Positions 1 through 10,273 of a stretch of DNA of 64,000 nt are shown in pieces (position 1 is the stretch's first letter; every line of letters starts with the position of its first letter). This DNA comes from Mycosarcoma maydis (Eukaryota > Basidiomycota > Ustilaginomycetes > Ustilaginales): assembly GCF_000328475.2 (NCBI RefSeq), contig NC_026491.1:434001-498000 (forward strand), in the 5' to 3' direction. Below the pieces are notes generated by a model. It was not told the DNA's origin. It did not search any database and saw only the letters and a list, made by a program, of their open reading frames with translations. Position numbers and translations under genes: made by a program.

Positions 1-757
1 GCACAGCGTTGGCCATATGAGGAGAACGGGGCTGCTGCGAGCCGGGTTGCGGATGAGCATGGAAGGGCTGATGAGGAGGACCCTGGGAAGCGATGCGGGA
101 GGGCGAAGGCTGGTGCGCCGATGGCGAGCGTTGGGGCTCAAAGGGTCTAGCGCCAGGGTGGTGAGGGGTGCCGGAGGGCGGCCTCAAGTTGGCCGAGGCA
201 TGTCGAGCGCCAGCATGGTTGTGCGAAGGCGCACTGGACTGTGGAGTGGAAGGAGCAGCGGGAGCAGCGGGAGCAGCGGGAGCAGCGCTGGATGGTGCGA
301 GCGAAGCGGCTGGGTTGGAGGCGGTAGGCTGGGAGGGGGCGGACAAGCCTGACCCCGAGCCCGAGTTCGAGTTTGAGGTCGAGCCCTGAAAAAGCTTTTG
401 AAAGTCCATGGTCTTGGCAGGGGTGGTGTTGGCGGCGAGGGGAGCCGAGTCCGACTTTGCGCCTGCGAATCCGATGGTGGTCTTCTTGGACTGCGGGTCG
501 TGTGCGGCGACCGAGCCAAAGACGGTGGGTTTTTCGCCGTGAAGATGTTGACCAGAACTGGGCTGTGCAGCAGGCGAGGAGGAGAGCATAGCGTTCTGGT
601 CGTGCACGGAGCCAAAGTTGATAGCAGCGGCGGGACGAGCGTTTGCGGCACCCTTGGGAAGGCTCACTGCAGACTGACGACGAGGGCTAGCATCACCGTT
701 GGAGCCAGCGGCGGCGACGTTGTTGGAGATGCCCGCTGGGATGAATTCACTCGACAT
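1..757 (-). CDS. N-terminal part of a low-complexity protein, possibly eIF4G; runs off left edge
   Basis: An open frame without stop runs from an ATG at 757-755 to the left edge (about 252 codons), so only the N-terminus is present. The protein starts MSSEFIPAGISNN and is rich in Ser, Ala, Pro and Gln. It has a conserved-looking INFGSVHDQNAMLSSSPAA segment near residue 46, a short MDFQKLFQG segment near residue 117, an Ala-Pro repeat, and a Pro/His/Gln-rich stretch. 'NFGS...SSSPAA' segments in disordered N-termini are, as I recall them, typical of fungal eIF4G, the cap-complex scaffold; that is the basis of the guess, and the diagnostic MIF4G domain lies outside the window. Another disordered RNA-binding protein is possible. 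Coding bias (C at third positions) supports a real gene. Upstream DNA is pyrimidine-rich on the coding strand. Confidence 0.5.
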   Translation of the reverse strand, partial: MSSEFIPAGISNNVAAAGSNGDASPRRQSAVSLPKGAANARPAAAINFGSVHDQNAMLSSSPAAQPSSGQHLHGEKPTVFGSVAAHDPQSKKTTIGFAGAKSDSAPLAANTTPAKTMDFQKLFQGSTSNSNSGSGSGLSAPSQPTASNPAASLAPSSAAPAAPAAPAAPSTPQSSAPSHNHAGARHASANLRPPSGTPHHPGARPFEPQRSPSAHQPSPSRIASQGPPHQPFHAHPQPGSQQPRSPHMANAV

Positions 758-2047
758 GGGCAGATAAGGATGTAAAAGAGCCAAGCAGCGCGAAAGGAGG
801 AGCTGCTTTGGTGAGAAGGGCGCGTGAGGTGAAGGGCAAGTCTGGAAAGCTAGACGTGGGTTTGCGATCTTGACCAAGCACGGCCAAGGGAGCGATATCC
901 GAACAAGAGGGTGGGACGGAAGCGCAGAGTCGAGAGGAGGAGCCCTTTGCAAAGCGAACAAAGGAGTTGCTCGACGATCTTCGTGCCTAGCCAAGGTGTG
1001 ATCTGAGAAGGAGCCCTAAAACCCCCCTAAAGAAGAAGCTCTGGTGAGCTGTTTGGCCTTTTTGCTTTTCGAAACCGGTGTCGATCGAACCAAACGAAAG
1101 ACACGACGAGCTGAAAAGAAGAAAAGGGGAAGGGGGAGAAGGAGAAGAAAAGAAGATCCTACTTCGTCAAGAAAGAGGAGGAGGGATCGACGTCGGATAG
1201 GTGGTAGGGAAAGGGGGAGGCTGTCGAGTACAAAGACTCGCGCTCAGGCTCAGTCGTGAGTTTGCCAATCGTGAATCACGAATGGACAGACTATTCACCG
1301 TCACAGAGTCACAAAATCGTGAATCACTCGTCCCTCGTCCCTCGTCTCATGTCCCTCACACTGACTGGCTCATCTAACGAGTTAAGCCAGCCAAGCGTGC
1401 TGCCCATTCAAAGTTAAAGCCAAGTCAGACTCGTGACTTGAGAGCTAGCAAAAAGCCAAGCGTATCGCAACGATGCAGAAAAAAAAACCAGACCGAAAGA
1501 AAGAAAATTCACGCACGAATCGTGAATGGGCGCAGAAGCACAATGCAAATGAAAGAAAAGAAAGAGAAAAAAAAGAAAAAGGAAAAAAAAAGTCTGGATT
1601 TGTGATTGAAAAATTGTGAATTTGGAAAAATTTGGAGACACACGCACACACCCTTACAGAGACAGTCACAGTCACGAGCGTGGATTTTCGGAGCACAGAG
1701 TCGTCAGTTGTCATTAACGAATTGAGCTTTTCAACGCAGCAGAAGCACAACAGCGTCACACGCTCATCACGTATATGACTAAATGACCAACTCAGTTCCA
1801 TCAGTCGTGATTGTTCATCAGTCAGCTTGGCGAGGCTCGACTGTCTTTTTTGTCGCCCAACACGAAATGAACCATAGTATGTACCATCATTAGTCATCCT
1901 TGCGCATCGACTTGAGATGACAACGGAGCTGGTTGCATTTCGAAACCACGCTGATGAATGTGGCCTTTGTGCATCGAGATCTGGGGCTGGCCCAGCCAGG
2001 ATCGCTGATCGCCGCGCAGCGCTCGCTCCTGCTGTATTCACTTCGAT

Positions 2048-2156
2048 ATTCACGATTCACGATTCACGATTCACGATTCACGATTCACGATTCACGATTC
2101 ACGATTCACGATTCACGATTCACGATTCACGATTCACGATTCACGATTCACGATTC
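2048..2156. repeat. tandem heptamer array (ATTCACG)n, about 15.6 copies
   Basis: Perfect head-to-tail repetition of the 7-mer ATTCACG (GATTCAC in another phase; CGTGAAT on the minus strand) over 109 bp. It is intergenic. The same heptamer occurs singly or in short runs in most other intergenic regions of the window. Confidence 0.97.
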
Positions 2157-2498
2157 CGCAATCCAAAGTTCGTAATTCGCTTTGCGCTATGCTTATCAAA
2201 AAATATTTGTGGATTTGGGATTTCATTTCGTCAACACGTCCCTGTCCCCACGCACACGCGGCAGCCAATCTTGAATTCGTGATTGTGCGTGGATCTTGAC
2301 ATGCTCTGGTAGCGTATCCCTCTATCGCCACAGCTACAGACTCTTTTCACCCATCCACCGCGCAGCCTATCACGCATCTTTGGTAACAGTCCGATCCCAG
2401 ACAGTTGCAGCTGTTTCGGCTCCCAACTTAGCAAAGACATAAGTTCTCCATCACTCGATAAAAAAGAATCGTTCCGTCCAAATCCGAAAAAACAAAAC

Positions 2499-2504
2499 AA
2501 AAAA
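2499..2504 (-). terminator. RNA polymerase III terminator of tRNA-Glu
   Basis: On the minus strand, a run of six T begins four nucleotides after the discriminator base of the tRNA and is followed shortly by further T-rich sequence, as expected for Pol III termination. Confidence 0.75.
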
Positions 2505-2507
2505 TTG

Positions 2508-2604
2508 TTCCCTGCCGGGGAATCGAACCCCGACCTGAGCAGATCCTGATAACATTACCAGTCTGACTGAAAGTGCCCTATCCTAACCGTTAGACGAACA
2601 GGGA
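2508..2604 (-). tRNA. tRNA-Glu (anticodon UUC) with a 25-nt intron
   Basis: The minus strand folds as a cloverleaf. The acceptor arm TCCCTGT pairs with GCAGGGA. The D-arm contains GTCTAACGGTTAGGAT. The anticodon stem GGGCA pairs with TGCTC. The T-arm is CGGGG-TTCGATT-CCCCG, with the B box GGTTCGATTCC. The anticodon TTC lies at 2571-2569. Two bases on, between A37 and C38, sits a 25-nt insertion at 2543-2567, the canonical eukaryotic tRNA intron position. Mature length is 72 nt plus CCA. Identity elements and the GGTTAGGAT D-arm match eukaryotic tRNA-Glu. A T6 terminator follows at 2504-2499. Confidence 0.93.
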
Positions 2605-3562
2605 GTGGTTAAGCGTTTCTTACAGAATTCTATTTGTTTATATAACTGCCTGTATTATTTTGACCATCTTGTTGTTAGCAAACGTGGCATAGGACTTCTC
2701 CGGAGAGATGTCGACAGCATTGCACTTAACGTATGCAATACGTTCGGCATGAAGGCGGGGTAGAATCTTGCCTCCATTCAGCTACCTGTAGATGGCAGTG
2801 AGAGTGTGAAACGCTTTCTTTGCAGTGTGCGGGCTTCTTGGTGCCTTTCCAGTCATCTCCCAAAGGCTCATAACGTGGGTTCTTCCAGGTCTCGCAGTTC
2901 TCTGACAGATCACGCACAGACGGTGATTGCTCAGCATCTTTCTGGATCTCGAGGCAGTGCGTTTGTCTTTGTGCCTCGCTTTGAGGTACAAGTTTTCGAT
3001 GCAAAGTCGTAATCCTTATTCCTTTCCTCTGCTACGGCAGATAGGGTTCATCACACGCACACAAGATTCGCTCAGACCGCCAAGGTTCCAGGTTTATAGG
3101 GAAACTTTTCGACCTTACGAAGAAAGTAGCTGATTGGTAGGAAATTGGTCGGCGATGCGTCGAGTGGAGTCGGGTGAAACTGCCGGCTGTGTTGTGGTCA
3201 GGGCAAGGGGAGCCAACACATGTTGTTCTTTAGCAAGCCACCGCCAACGACCAAGCTTGGACGCGGTTCGAAACAGACGTCACGTATCTTGTCAATCCTG
3301 ATGCAGCACTCGGCGGCGACCTCCACCATGGCTGCATCTCGCGTCAACTACGCCCTGCCTAGCCGTCTACCTTTTCAGACCCGGCAAATCTCTGGTAGTG
3401 GGAGCCAAAATGTACATCCAGTCTTGGCCAGCATGCACCGGTGGCGCAGAGAATTGGCTTGCATGCTATCTCTGCGTATTGGGCCGTCTACGCGAGGCTC
3501 TGTGGATCGCAAGGTCGCGACCAGAGGATGCTAAGCGTGCACGATACGAGCATTTGCGCTTG
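2605..3562. other. intergenic, nothing recognised
   Basis: This stretch lies between tRNA-Glu and the stop codon of the 7TM gene. Several 60-125 codon frames exist on both strands, but none shows domains, a plausible start context or consistent codon bias. It probably holds the tRNA upstream flank and the 3' untranslated region of the 7TM gene. Confidence 0.55.
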
Positions 3563-5831
3563 CTACAGAGGCGGGTGGATGATCCATGTGGGTCTTTTTC
3601 GCTCAGCGCGAGTCGGCGGATCGCAAGACACACCGTGGCTTGGCAATACACCTTGCATACCGGCGAGTTCGAGCGCGGTCATCTTGTCGTCGTCTGACAT
3701 GTTGGCCAGCATATCTGCGACTTCCAGCGCGGACAGCGTGTCGCGCGCGCGACTTTGCTTTATGGTTGATGCTCCAGTGTCGGCAGCCCTGTCGTGCTTG
3801 AATGCAGTCTGGCACCGATAGCCGTACGAGCAGCCGTACGAGCTCGCAATCGGCGCAGCTGGTACACTCGAGGTTGATGTCCATGCTCGATCGTGCGCCG
3901 GTGATCGACATTGCAGACGCAACGAGGTCGAGTCGCGCGCTCCGTGCAAGGGCGACCAAGTTTTCAGAGGATGGTCGGTCGAGTCTCCTCTTGCTGCGGC
4001 GGCGGCGGGAGTGGTTATTGTTGTTCTTGTTGCTGCTGCTCCTGTTGTTGTTGATGATGTTGTTGCTGTCGTTGCTGGTGCTAGCGCAGTATCCGAGACG
4101 GCTTCACTACGTGTCGATTTCGCAAATCCTGCTAGCAGTTTGCTGGGACTGTTTGTCTGCCGAAGCGCACCCAGTCTCCGCTTGACACCGCTTTCTCCCT
4201 GGTCGTCTCCGGCGTGATGTTCGTTACGAGGTATCAAGGCGCTCTCGCAAGTACTTGCATCGAACACATCTGTCCGATGTGAGCCTAAACTTGATCCTAT
4301 GCCAGGTTGATCAAAAGTGGTCACGGGTGATGGCAGTCGAAAGTCATGAAGCTGCTGGACACTCGACGTGCTCAGTTCTGCATCCATCAGATCCCTACGT
4401 GAGGGCGAGGGCGAGAACGACGACGAGATACGTGCTGTTCTGGCGAGTGATGCGCAGCCAGTGCATCCCGGTACCGGCGCAGATTTCAGGCAGCTGTCAA
4501 CCGACAAGCTAAGCACGAGCTCTTGAGCCTTGTCTTCGGCACCTGCTAGATATGCCTTGCCAGTCATCGAGGGTGGCGCTTTTGCAGACCACGACGTCTG
4601 CAAGATGCGCGCAATCAGCTTGTCCGTCTCGTCTTTCTCTGTATCCTTCCACTCGTCGCTCGCCAGTCGGCCCCTCCACGTTTCTTTGATCTCCAAAAGC
4701 ACCAGCCGTTGACAGACGATCCACATGACCGACGAATACAGGATCAGCAAGTCTTGCGCATGCTCTTGGTTATGATACACTACTATGCAGCATACAATGT
4801 TGAACACGGTCGATATGCCGAGATAGAGCACGCCGTTGGATGTCATCCGGAACAAGAGCAGTCTGATTCGGTTTCGCTGTGGGCGTATACGGTAGGCTTC
4901 GTCGTTGTTGCTGCTGTTGGCTGCATTCGCGTCGTCACCTCTGACGCAATCAGGGACCTCTTCACTGGTATGACGTCGCCAGAGGCAGCACGTGCTCAGT
5001 ACGATGACAATCGTATCGTATACCACTGTCCCTGCATAAAACCAGGCCAGCGAGAAAAAGGCGTAGTTTCCATCTTCGACGAGTACGCAGGTACCGTTCC
5101 AAAGCCTCTGGGGCTTGAAGCTGAGGATCAGCAGCGCCGAAAAAACCATGAGTGTGGTCAAGAGCAGAAAGATGATGACAATAATGCGTGGATCTTTGTG
5201 CCATATGGCTACCGTGCGCCAGCCAAGTGCAGTCGAGACGGAAAACTGGACGAGCAGCGTGCAAATCTCGAGAAACGGAAGGCATTCACCCTCCTGTCGA
5301 TGCCAGGTAGCTTTGAGTCCAAGACTGATCGCAAGCAGCGTCGTATAGCGCATAAGGACGAAGCATATCAAATACGGTGAACGCCATGGGATGAACAAGT
5401 AAATCTGCACCTCGGACGGAAGAGTCCTAGTAGAACCATGGCATGCATATGCACCACAATTGTGCACATTCACGATTGTGTCAGTCAAGAGCACAAACGA
5501 GATTATCAACGTCGCCAACGCTTTGAGACCGAGATCGAGCTTCAACTCACATGAGATACTCCCAGCAGTACAAGGTTGCAGCAACGATAGCCGCATCGTC
5601 TTTAAACGTCTGCAAAAAGAAAATGGTTACAAAGCCAAGGATCCAGTCAGCGGCGTGTGCTTGATCTGAGTCCGAGTGCGATGCTGACGGAATACTTACA
5701 TCGTATGAAAGATAGGGTGGAAGTATGATGCCCGCCGAGATCAAGTTGTGAGGGTTTGGCGTTGAAAGTCTTGTCGTTCCGTTGCAGAGGGTTTCAAGCC
5801 AATCCATCGATGCATTGATGTCCACCATCAT
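3563..5831 (-). CDS. seven-transmembrane protein, DUF6533-like N-terminus, long cytosolic tail
   Basis: Three exons are modelled: 5831-5701, with the last coding base at 5700; 5609-5551; and 5426-3563. Introns are GTAAGT...TTGCAG (5699-5610 region) and GTGAGT...CTAG (5550-5427). The joined frame gives 684 residues. Splicing restores a continuous first helix ending WEYLMTLPSEVQIYLF, which resembles the DUF6533 signature of basidiomycete 7TM proteins (aromatic-rich helix, Leu-Thr-Leu, Glu-Val, Trp, later an Arg-Tyr in 'LMRYTTLL'). Seven hydrophobic segments can be counted before about residue 320. A roughly 350-residue Ser/Thr/Ala/Arg-rich tail with low-complexity Thr-Thr and Ala runs follows. 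DUF6533 proteins are common in mushrooms and smuts and have no established function; a receptor-like role is only topology-based inference. The start could be either of two adjacent ATGs. Confidence 0.72.
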
Positions 5832-7786
5832 CGAACTGGAAGGTAGGCGTCAGCGTGATGGAAGCGAATTGCGCTCGGGAGAGAGCTGAGACTGATGGTG
5901 AAAAGTTTGCAGATGGTGGCATTGCAGCCTCAGATAGCCCCCCGCGGTCTGAGCGCTTCACTCCTCCAACTTTGGTGGTGGGCGAAAGACATACGAACGT
6001 TCCAAGACGCTTCACCGAGACTTTGAGCTCGATTGGTTTAGCACAACACAATAGCGGCAGCGGCCATGCCGGTAAACCGACTTGTATAAGCTTTTGCCCA
6101 CTGTGTTGCCTTCATCTGCCAAAGCGTTACTCTGCGCTTTCCTCCGAAGCCGAGAGACTATATGAATACACCTGCTGGCCACTGGCTCCTTCCAAGTAGC
6201 CAAGCATCGTGTCGTTTGGTGGACTTTGTTCATAATTTGCTGCCACCAACTCACTCAACTCACTCATACCCGGCTTTACAAGTCAGCTTCAAGGCCAAGA
6301 GCAGAGTTGAAGTTGGAGCACAGAGTGGGCAAAGTTATTGCCCCTTTTTCGATTGCATTCGCCACTGCACTAGCTCAAACTTGCAACTTCATAACACGAC
6401 CACAGCTTTTCATGACTTAAATGTGTGACTGCAGGTCAAGTTTGTGAATCAGTTTCAGAGCTACAATTGCAGCAAGCAAGTGAGTCGAGCAAATCCAAGA
6501 CCAATGGAGGCGCCAGGATTTGGTCGAACTCATCCATCCTCGTCCATTGAATGCCGTGAACGGGTTTCTTTCTCATGGATATCCGAGCAATCACCTGGGA
6601 GCCCGGCACTAGAACTTGGAATCGTTCTCAGGACCTTGTCATATGCGGATCTTGGACAACTTGGCCTCTCGAGAGAAGGCCGCGTTTCCGCTTTCTGGAT
6701 CGTCAGATGAAGCGTTCGACCCCACACATTGAGCTGATGCTCTATGTGAAGTACAAACTTCGGCGTGCAGTCGACATTGCAATTGACAACCAGAATGAGA
6801 AGCCACTGGGTGGGTGAGCACGATGCGGCTTCACCCCTACGATCACGTAGCATTGTCTTTCCCGCCCACCAGCCAAATCTCTGTTGGCAAGTGCGAATAC
6901 TGCGGCTATCGAGCCAACCAGGATGATTCGCAGGATGTATCTCATTGACCATCGTTCGACAAGAAAGACAGTCACGAGTCTTGCTTACAAACGCCTGATG
7001 CAGATCTTAGAGTAAGCGAGATACCCAACAACTTTCGTGTTTGCATTCGCCTTCTCTCTCGCTCGCTATTTGCGTCTCTCTTGCGTACAGCAAGGATCCA
7101 TCTGGACCTGCATCATTCTCACCAAGCTGTTCCTTTGACAGCAACCGTCAAACCACACTTTGAGGTCGTGTCCCGTCCAACATTTTGAACCAAGCGAACC
7201 CTCTCAACTTGATGTTGTTTGCTGCTTCGCAAATGTTGCTGACCTTCCATGACCCGCTCTACCAGCCGCTTGAGCTGATCGTGAGTTCAGCCAACATACA
7301 TGTGCAGTCTCATCAGAGCAGCAGCTTAAAGACGCGTGGGTGTTAAGAGTAAAAAGACAAAGCTAGGGTATGGCCTCGACTAAGCATCCACGCTTTTGGG
7401 GCTAATTTGGATACGAGATTAGGGTTCTGTGCATAAAGCTACGATTAACCACGCGGAGCTAAGTGAAACACGAGACGAGAAAGTCGAAGGCGATCAGGAA
7501 GAAAGACATCGACTGGAAGCTAGGAAGAGAGAAAAGGATTGTTCGAGAGAGAGAGAGAGAGAGAGATTGAGAGAGTGCTGCTGCTGCTAGTATGGAGAGT
7601 GAGAAGAGAGAGTGTAGTGACGCCACAAAGGAGCGATTTGAAACAGGAATTTTGAAGAACCAAAACATGCCAGAGAGAGTGTGAGGGTAACCCGACAACC
7701 CGTGTCGACGAAACCAGAATGCGAACCAAACCGAAAGCCCCAAATCGAACATGCCAAGGAAAAAAGGATGCAAAAACGATACCCGA
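5832..7786. other. intergenic between 7TM gene and hum3
   Basis: Two kilobases without a defensible gene. They hold the upstream region of the 7TM gene (right of 5831) and the 3' flank of hum3 (left of 7787). Open frames reach about 140 codons (for example 6530-6952 minus) but lack domains, signal peptides or codon bias. A GA dinucleotide run lies at 7545-7566. Confidence 0.6.
7545..7566. repeat. (GA)n microsatellite
   Basis: Eleven GA dinucleotides in a row, followed by a less regular GAGAG and GCTGCTGCTGCTAG stretch, just beyond the 3' end of hum3. Confidence 0.95.
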
Positions 7787-10273
7787 TCAGTTGATAGGGA
7801 TCGAAGTGCAGCCTACGTTGACAAGTCCATCCTGGCTAACGTTGGTACAGCAGACGGGCGTCGCCTTGCAGATGCTCTGAAGCGAAACGCCGAGGACAGG
7901 GATCTGTTGGCAATTGAGGCCGATGTCGCCAACCAAGTTGTTGAAACCAAGAAGGCCAGCGAGCGTCTTCTTCTTGCCTTCGTCTGTGATCACCTGGCTA
8001 CAGCACTTAGCCTCACCAACCGAGCACTGACCGTTGTTGTTGTGTTCGCTCGACGAGCTGTTACGAGGGCGTGGGCGTTGACCACGACCGTTGAGGGACG
8101 GGGTACGCTTCGCCATCGCCTCGTCTTCCTCGGCTGCGTAGCGCTTAACAAGGCTCTTGAGCAGATCTTTGTTGCCGACAGGAACAGAGATTCCGCTCGC
8201 GGCCGAGCCAAGGAAAGCAGCGGGGTCGAGGCCAGCATCGCGCTCGTCGAAATGCTCGGCGGTGCCCGTCATAGCATCGACATGGTGTGTCTTGTCGCCC
8301 GTGTTGGTCTTGTCCAAAGCCTGTTGCAAAGCGTTAATGGCGTACTGCAGAGTCTCGTACTGCTTTACATCCATCGCTCGGCGGGAGTGCGCGCTGTTGA
8401 CAATATCGGACAAGGCGGAAAGTGAGGCTTGAGCAGGTGCTACTTGGTTGACGTTATGTTTAATTGATTCTTTGGTCTCACCTCGTCGCGTCACCTTTTG
8501 ACCATTAGCCACTTGCGAAAGAGCAGCGGCAACCAGATCGACTGGTACCACCTCGTTGTCGTTTTCGACCGAGTACGAACGCTCAGCCTTCTGCGAGTTG
8601 AGTACCGACGAGAACGCAGCCAGCGTAGCCTCGATGGGGAGAACCTGGTTCGTGTTGTCGACCGAGTACGAACGCTCGGCCTTCTGCGAGTTGAGGAGCG
8701 TCGAGAGCGCGGCAATCGTAGCCTGGATTGGAATCACCTGGTTGGTGTTGTCGACAATGTTGTTCTCACCCTCGTGACGCTTCGAAACAGACTGGCCGTT
8801 GCCAACGACCGAGAGGAGCGCAGCGGTACCCTGGATAGGCACAACCTGGTTCGAGTTCTTGACACTGTCGAAGTCAGGAGCGTTGCGCTTCTCAACGGAC
8901 TGGCCGTTGGCAATCTGCGAGAGGAGCGCAGCGGTGGCCTGAATAGGCACAACCTGGTTCGAGTTCTTGACACTGTCGAAGTCAGGAGCGTTGCGCTCGA
9001 CCGACTGGAGGTTTTTGACGGCCGACAGGAGCGCAGCGGTGGCCTGGATAGGCACAACCTGGTTCGAGTTCTTGACACTGTCGAAGTCAGGAGCGTTGCG
9101 CTTCTCAACGGACTGGCCGTTGGCAATCTGCGAGAGGAGCGCAGCGGTGGCCTGAATAGGCAGAACCTGGTTCGAGTTCTTGACAACGTCGAAGTCAGGA
9201 GCGTTGCGCTTCTCAACGGACTGGCCGTTGGCAATCTGCGAGAGGAGCGCAGCGGTGGCCTGAATAGGCAGAACCTGGTTCGAGTTCTTGACAACGTCGA
9301 AGTCAGGAGCGTTGCGCTTCTCAACGGACTGGCCGTTGGCAATCTGCGAGAGGAGCGCAGCGGTGGCCTGAATAGGCAGAACCTGGTTCGAGTTCTTGAC
9401 AACGTCGAAGTCAGGAGCGTTGCGCTTCTCAACGGACTGGCCGTTGGCAATCTGCGAGAGGAGCGCAGCAGTGGCCTGAATAGGCAGAACCTGGTTCGAG
9501 TTCTTGACAACGTCGAAGTCAGGTGCGTTACGCTTTCCAGCTTGCTGACCGTTGGCAATGGTAGAGAGAGCAGCAATGGTGGCCTCGATAGGGAGCGTCT
9601 GAGAGCTGTTGTCAACGTCAACGCCACGCTTGGAAGCCTTCTGTTCGTTGAGCACCGTAGAAAGGGCAGCAAGCGTACCCTGGATTGGGACCACCTGGTT
9701 GGTGTTGTCAACCACCTTTCCGGTGTTACGCTTGGTGGCCTTCTGCGAGTTCAAGACGTTGGAAAAAGCGGCCAGGGTACCCTGAATGGGGATAAACTGC
9801 GACGAGTTATCAACAGCGGTAGATCGCTTGGTAGCCGCCTTCTGTCCGTTGGCAATAGCCGAGAGAGCAGCAATGGTGGCCTCGATAGGGAGGATCTGGT
9901 TGGTGTTCTTGACAATGTTGTCGCGCTTGGCGGCCTTTTGTTCGGTGAGTACCTGCGAGAGACCAGCGATGATGACGTCGATGGGGAGCACCTGGTTGGT
10001 GTTCTCGACTGAGAAAGAGCGCTTGCCAGCCTTTTGCTCGTTAAGAACAGCGGAGAGCGCGGCAATGGTGCCCTGGACGGGAACGAATTGGGCGCTGTTG
10101 TCCACCTTGATGGCGCGCTCGGCGTGCTGGCCATTGGCGACCTGCGAGAAGAGAGCACCAGTGAGCTGAACAGGCAAGACCTGGTTGGTGTTTTCGACGG
10201 AACTGCCGGCAAGGACAGGGCCCGAGAAGGCAGAGACGGCTGCGACAGCAGCGAGGAACTGAAGGTACTTCAT
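7787..10273 (-). CDS. hum3: Hum3: secreted repellent-repeat/class I hydrophobin fusion precursor
   Basis: A single-exon gene of 828 residues with an N-terminal signal peptide (MKYLQFLAAVAAVSAFSGPVLA). Eighteen repeats of about 31-36 residues follow, each with an N-x-x-Q-x-x-P core then a hydrophobic Ala/Leu segment. Most end in the dibasic KR expected for Kex2 cleavage. Residues 748-828 form a class I hydrophobin: eight Cys spaced C-X6-CC-X29-C-X13-C-X5-CC-X12-C. This architecture is that of Hum3 of Ustilago maydis, where Kex2-released repellent-like peptides and a hydrophobin come from one precursor; Hum3 and the repellent-type Rsp1 are reported as redundant in plant infection. Seven units begin NAPDFD, and four of these are practically identical. 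Some units end in ER or RR instead of KR. A linker with an acidic YAAEEDEAMAKR peptide precedes the hydrophobin. A TATA-like element lies 215 bp upstream. Confidence 0.93.
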   Translation of the reverse strand: MKYLQFLAAVAAVSAFSGPVLAGSSVENTNQVLPVQLTGALFSQVANGQHAERAIKVDNSAQFVPVQGTIAALSAVLNEQKAGKRSFSVENTNQVLPIDVIIAGLSQVLTEQKAAKRDNIVKNTNQILPIEATIAALSAIANGQKAATKRSTAVDNSSQFIPIQGTLAAFSNVLNSQKATKRNTGKVVDNTNQVVPIQGTLAALSTVLNEQKASKRGVDVDNSSQTLPIEATIAALSTIANGQQAGKRNAPDFDVVKNSNQVLPIQATAALLSQIANGQSVEKRNAPDFDVVKNSNQVLPIQATAALLSQIANGQSVEKRNAPDFDVVKNSNQVLPIQATAALLSQIANGQSVEKRNAPDFDVVKNSNQVLPIQATAALLSQIANGQSVEKRNAPDFDSVKNSNQVVPIQATAALLSAVKNLQSVERNAPDFDSVKNSNQVVPIQATAALLSQIANGQSVEKRNAPDFDSVKNSNQVVPIQGTAALLSVVGNGQSVSKRHEGENNIVDNTNQVIPIQATIAALSTLLNSQKAERSYSVDNTNQVLPIEATLAAFSSVLNSQKAERSYSVENDNEVVPVDLVAAALSQVANGQKVTRRGETKESIKHNVNQVAPAQASLSALSDIVNSAHSRRAMDVKQYETLQYAINALQQALDKTNTGDKTHHVDAMTGTAEHFDERDAGLDPAAFLGSAASGISVPVGNKDLLKSLVKRYAAEEDEAMAKRTPSLNGRGQRPRPRNSSSSEHNNNGQCSVGEAKCCSQVITDEGKKKTLAGLLGFNNLVGDIGLNCQQIPVLGVSLQSICKATPVCCTNVSQDGLVNVGCTSIPIN
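8773..9534 (-). repeat. coding tandem repeats, 108-bp period, within hum3
   Basis: Seven consecutive NAPDFD units of hum3, mostly 36 codons (108 bp). The four units at about 9100-9534 are nearly identical at nucleotide level, with only isolated changes such as AGGTGCGTTA for AGGAGCGTTG and CAGCAG for CAGCGG. The leftward units diverge: DSV for DVV, VVPIQ for VLPIQ, and one unit with AVKNLQSVER replacing QIANGQSVEKR. Confidence 0.93.

Larger units (their letters stand above)
758..2507. other. intergenic region with purine-rich tracts and heptamer repeats
   Basis: No gene is supported here. The part next to the minus-strand gene is purine-rich on the plus strand (about 1090-1210 and 1480-1600), so CT-rich on the coding strand as in many fungal leaders. 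Copies of AATCGTGAATCAC-type heptamers occur near 1270, 1316 and 1518, and a long tandem array of the same heptamer lies at 2048-2156. Open frames in this interval are short or built from the repeat. Confidence 0.7.

Noticed and set aside
1917..2282. 121-codon frame encoding an IHDSRFT repeat
   Set aside because: It is simply translation of the intergenic heptamer array.
8498..10012. 504-codon plus-strand open frame, and a 325-codon minus frame at 8734-9711, over hum3
   Set aside because: Both are by-products of the hum3 repeat. The frame lacks stops because each 108-bp unit lacks them, and there is no signal peptide or family resemblance.
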